From Damh-18 sp036275695 (GTDB lineage Bacteria; Patescibacteriota; Minisyncoccia; Phycocordibacterales; UBA918): a DNA stretch of 24,862 nt. The notes under the pieces were generated by a model. It was not told where the DNA came from and did no database searches. It saw only the letters and a list, made by a program, of their open reading frames with translations. Position 1 is the first letter of the stretch; each line of letters begins with the position of its first letter. A program made the position numbers and the translations under genes. Positions 22,976 to 24,862 of the stretch are shown in pieces. The DNA lies in the NCBI GenBank assembly GCA_036275695.1, contig DASUDI010000003.1, positions 1-24,862 on the forward strand, read 5' to 3'.

Positions 22976-24529
22976 TTCGGGCCGGTGCTTTGGGGTAACC
23001 CAAAAGCCCATATACTTACCGAACATAAGGCGAGTCTGCGCATCAAGTCCTGGGAGCGCGCTGAATACCACCATTGTTACAGGTACGAGTATCCACTGTA
23101 ACGCCATGACAATATAGGTAAATCTACTTTTATGTTTTGGTCGCTCGGGTACAAGCGTAAGTGAAATCATAGAGGAAACCACAAGTCCAAACATGGCAAG
23201 AATAAGGAGGTCGCGTACTACAATGGGAAGATTATAAGAAAGTACCGTCTCATGAAACACGCGTCCACCGAAGAAAATTGGTGCCCATCCGAGAATGATG
23301 AGCATGATAGGATTCGTCACCATAGACCAATACCCTTCTGCTTGTTGCAGTGCGATTTTAATACGCCGTTTTCGGGGTATCGCTTTCTGCTTAGTAAAGT
23401 GATACATGATATAGACAAAATTCTCAACTCCATAGGTCCATCGTCGGTGTTGTTTGTAGATATTTTTAATAGTACCCCAGAATGATTTCGCCACATTAGC
23501 GTCCATTGATACGGGGTACGAAAGTGGAATCACGTCATACTCACCATCATTTGCGAGAAGAAGATTCCAATAAATACGTGAATCCTCACTCACCATGTTT
23601 GTCTGCCAATACCCAATCTCATAGAGCGCTTGAAAACTAACCGAATGCGAAGAGAAAGTCGCCATGCGCTCAGGTCGCTCTTGCTGGACCATTTCCCAAA
23701 ACGTGGAGGACATGGCTACCACGCGCGCGAGCGCGGGCGCGTCCCACATGTTGTTATTAAATACGGGCACAGGTTGAAACGAACTTTTAAGAGGGCGTGC
23801 CGCAGTCATAAAATGCCATACGAGACAATTAAAATAGTCAGGGTACACGACGGTGTCAATGTCAAATATTGACACGAGTGTGTGGTTATAGCGAATACCG
23901 TGTGGGTCAAGTACGCGCCTACGCGCGTCCTCAGCTGCCCACGTCGCATTAGAACCCTTCCCCGCAATTTCTCCTTCTATATCTGCGGGGTGTGCTGAAA
24001 CATGAAACGCCCCAAACACCTCACCCCACTTCTCTTGCATACGCTCTGCCACCATACGCGCACCTTCGCCCGCACGCTCTTCACGCGCAAGAACGATAAT
24101 CATACTTTTTTTATCGTATTTTACGCGTGCTAGTGACGCAAGTGAAGCGTCAATAACTTCCTCAGATTCGTTATAAAAAGGAAGGATGATGAGTTGGTAG
24201 AGGTGGCCATACTCAAAACGCTCAACCATCTTTTCCCAATCAAGTGACAGATGGTGCCTCAGACGCTTCCAATTATGACGAAGATGGTACGAAAGAAACG
24301 CGGTTTTAAGGACCCAAAATACTGAGAATGCGATAATAAAATACGCGGCAAAAAATGGCGCGTACATAGATGCGAGTACCATGAGCGCGAGTGACGCCCA
24401 CGAAGCAAAACCAGGAAGTATTTCAAGAAAACGATAAAAATATTTATCCTTACCTGAAAGTTCTGTCGCACGTCCCACTTTAAAATCAGAGCGTGTCGCA
24501 TATGGAAGAAGGTGTGAATGTTTTGCCAT
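22970..24529 (-). CDS. Membrane GT2-family processive-type glycosyltransferase, 519 aa
   Basis: Likely extends or exports an envelope polysaccharide. Family 2 marks in order: LPFYNESEEV (116-125), DID at 223-225 for metal and nucleotide-sugar, SED (314-316) carrying the likely catalytic acid, and QHRRW (360-364), the QxxRW motif of cellulose/hyaluronan-type synthases. Two N-terminal membrane helices (about 43-78) precede the catalytic loop; several C-terminal helices (from about 390) follow. Sugar and product cannot be read from sequence. No Shine-Dalgarno; a strong promoter ends 9 nt before the ATG. First gene of the run leading to PEGA, pheS and pheT. Confidence 0.9.
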   Translation of the reverse strand: MAKHSHLLPYATRSDFKVGRATELSGKDKYFYRFLEILPGFASWASLALMVLASMYAPFFAAYFIIAFSVFWVLKTAFLSYHLRHNWKRLRHHLSLDWEKMVERFEYGHLYQLIILPFYNESEEVIDASLASLARVKYDKKSMIIVLAREERAGEGARMVAERMQEKWGEVFGAFHVSAHPADIEGEIAGKGSNATWAAEDARRRVLDPHGIRYNHTLVSIFDIDTVVYPDYFNCLVWHFMTAARPLKSSFQPVPVFNNNMWDAPALARVVAMSSTFWEMVQQERPERMATFSSHSVSFQALYEIGYWQTNMVSEDSRIYWNLLLANDGEYDVIPLSYPVSMDANVAKSFWGTIKNIYKQHRRWTYGVENFVYIMYHFTKQKAIPRKRRIKIALQQAEGYWSMVTNPIMLIILGWAPIFFGGRVFHETVLSYNLPIVVRDLLILAMFGLVVSSMISLTLVPERPKHKSRFTYIVMALQWILVPVTMVVFSALPGLDAQTRLMFGKYMGFWVTPKHRPEA

Positions 24530-24538
24530 GTTGCAAAG

Positions 24539-24567
24539 AGTATACCTTTATTACGGCTTATTTTCAA
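24539..24567 (-). promoter_or_regulatory. Promoter of glycosyltransferase operon (leaderless geometry)
   Basis: TTGAAA (24562-24567), a 17 nt spacer and TATACT (24539-24544) on the minus strand. Only 9 nt lie between the -10 and the ATG at 24529, so the mRNA would start at or a few bases before the start codon. Confidence 0.7.
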
Positions 24568-24636
24568 TAAAAGTACGGGAACTTTTTTATAAAAGGAGAT
24601 TAGTATAATACCCGACACCAGCGCACTAATTTTGAC

Positions 24637-24672
24637 GACTACATTTTTGTGAGCCAGCTATCAGAGTCGAAC
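24637..24672. repeat. 36-bp direct repeat, copy 1
   Basis: Identical by eye to 24827-24862, offset 190 bp. It covers the spacer GACTACATTTTT and the tRNA-3'-half-like sequence. The second copy is cut by the window end, so the true repeat may be longer. Confidence 0.9.
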
Positions 24673-24823
24673 TGATGACCTACTGACCAATGAGTAGCCG
24701 AACGGATGTATACATAGGTGCAGGATACGAATGCAGTCAGAAAACTTTTGTTTACGGGTTACAAATCTTTACCACCGTTCCCCGAACGGTGGTAACTCCA
24801 CCACCTTCACTAATCTGGCTCAC
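24649..24823 (-). ncRNA. tRNA-3'-half-like structured element of unknown class
   Basis: Read on the minus strand, the 3' part has variable loop AGGTC, a T-arm ATCAG-TTCGACT-CTGAT, and an acceptor-like AGCTGGC. The first nine bases (GTGAGCCAG) are perfectly complementary to the last nine (CTGGCTCAC), closing a 175 nt unit. The first 26 nt can also fold as a D-arm-like hairpin. Between them lies about 120 nt that is not tRNA-like, including a perfect hairpin with a GGG loop (24771-24793). It is too long for a tRNA and too short for a usual tmRNA. It could be an intron-bearing or expanded tRNA gene, a tRNA-derived repeat, or another RNA. Confidence 0.35.
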
Positions 24824-24826
24824 CGT

Positions 24827-24862
24827 GACTACATTTTTGTGAGCCAGCTATCAGAGTCGAAC
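24827..24862. repeat. 36-bp direct repeat, copy 2 (cut by window end)
   Basis: Second copy of 24637-24672. It shows that the tRNA-like element is arranged in tandem, with at least the 3' end of another unit starting here. Confidence 0.9.

Noticed and set aside
24604..24609. Plus-strand TATAAT upstream of the tRNA-like element
   Set aside because: A perfect -10 hexamer, but no convincing -35 and the tRNA-like fold lies on the other strand.
24771..24793. tRNA-Pro anticodon arm with GGG loop
   Set aside because: The arm can be read as a 5-bp stem with a 7 nt loop, but position 33 would be C, the stem really extends to 10-11 bp with a 3 nt loop, and about 95 nt would have to sit in the variable region.
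24649..24823. tmRNA
   Set aside because: Too short, no tag reading frame or pseudoknots seen, and no G3-U70 alanine identity in the acceptor.

Overview
The window reads as a chromosomal segment of a candidate-phyla-radiation (Patescibacteria, probably Parcubacteria-like) bacterium. This is inferred from protein style, not from a marker search. Housekeeping proteins are shortened: a 760-residue SMC with no visible hinge, PheS without its N-terminal coiled coil, PheT without its B2 tRNA-binding domain, and ThrRS without TGS. Other signs are a NusB-Nudix fusion, ribosomal protein L32 with a long basic tail, type IV pilin-like and sortase proteins, and very tight gene packing. TGA acts as a stop (pheS ends in TGA two bases before the pheT start), so the code looks standard rather than code 25. 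GC is moderate except in one clearly richer gene at 14072-15124.

Layout. 1-381 holds a small orphan gene on the plus strand with its own promoter and terminator. 379-4832 is a minus-strand operon, nusB-nudix > rnc > pilin-like > smc, preceded by rpmF with its own promoter and terminator (4880-5345). 5346-6263 is a sparse stretch with two small minus-strand genes of unknown function. rnhB and dnaE diverge from only 25 bp at 6861-6885. After dnaE comes a T-box leader (10282-10455) controlling thrS.

12311-16804 is an envelope block set between thrS and gyrB. It holds a repeat-rich Ig-like surface protein with a sortase-like VPYTG motif, a cysteine-rich secreted protein of foreign composition, a sortase, and a membrane-anchored beta-sandwich-like protein. 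16873-24529 on the minus strand holds gyrB and the run glycosyltransferase > PEGA membrane protein > pheS > pheT. The last 230 bp contain a tandemly repeated, tRNA-3'-half-like element cut by the window end.

Functionally the window joins replication and chromosome upkeep (DnaE, GyrB, SMC, RNase HII), RNA processing and translation (RNase III, NusB, L32, ThrRS, PheRS), and cell-surface assembly. Gene ends often carry long perfect hairpins with 2-5 nt centres. Several promoters have their -10 box 6-9 nt before the start codon, which suggests leaderless mRNAs. No CRISPR array, rRNA, complete canonical tRNA, transposase or phage gene was seen.
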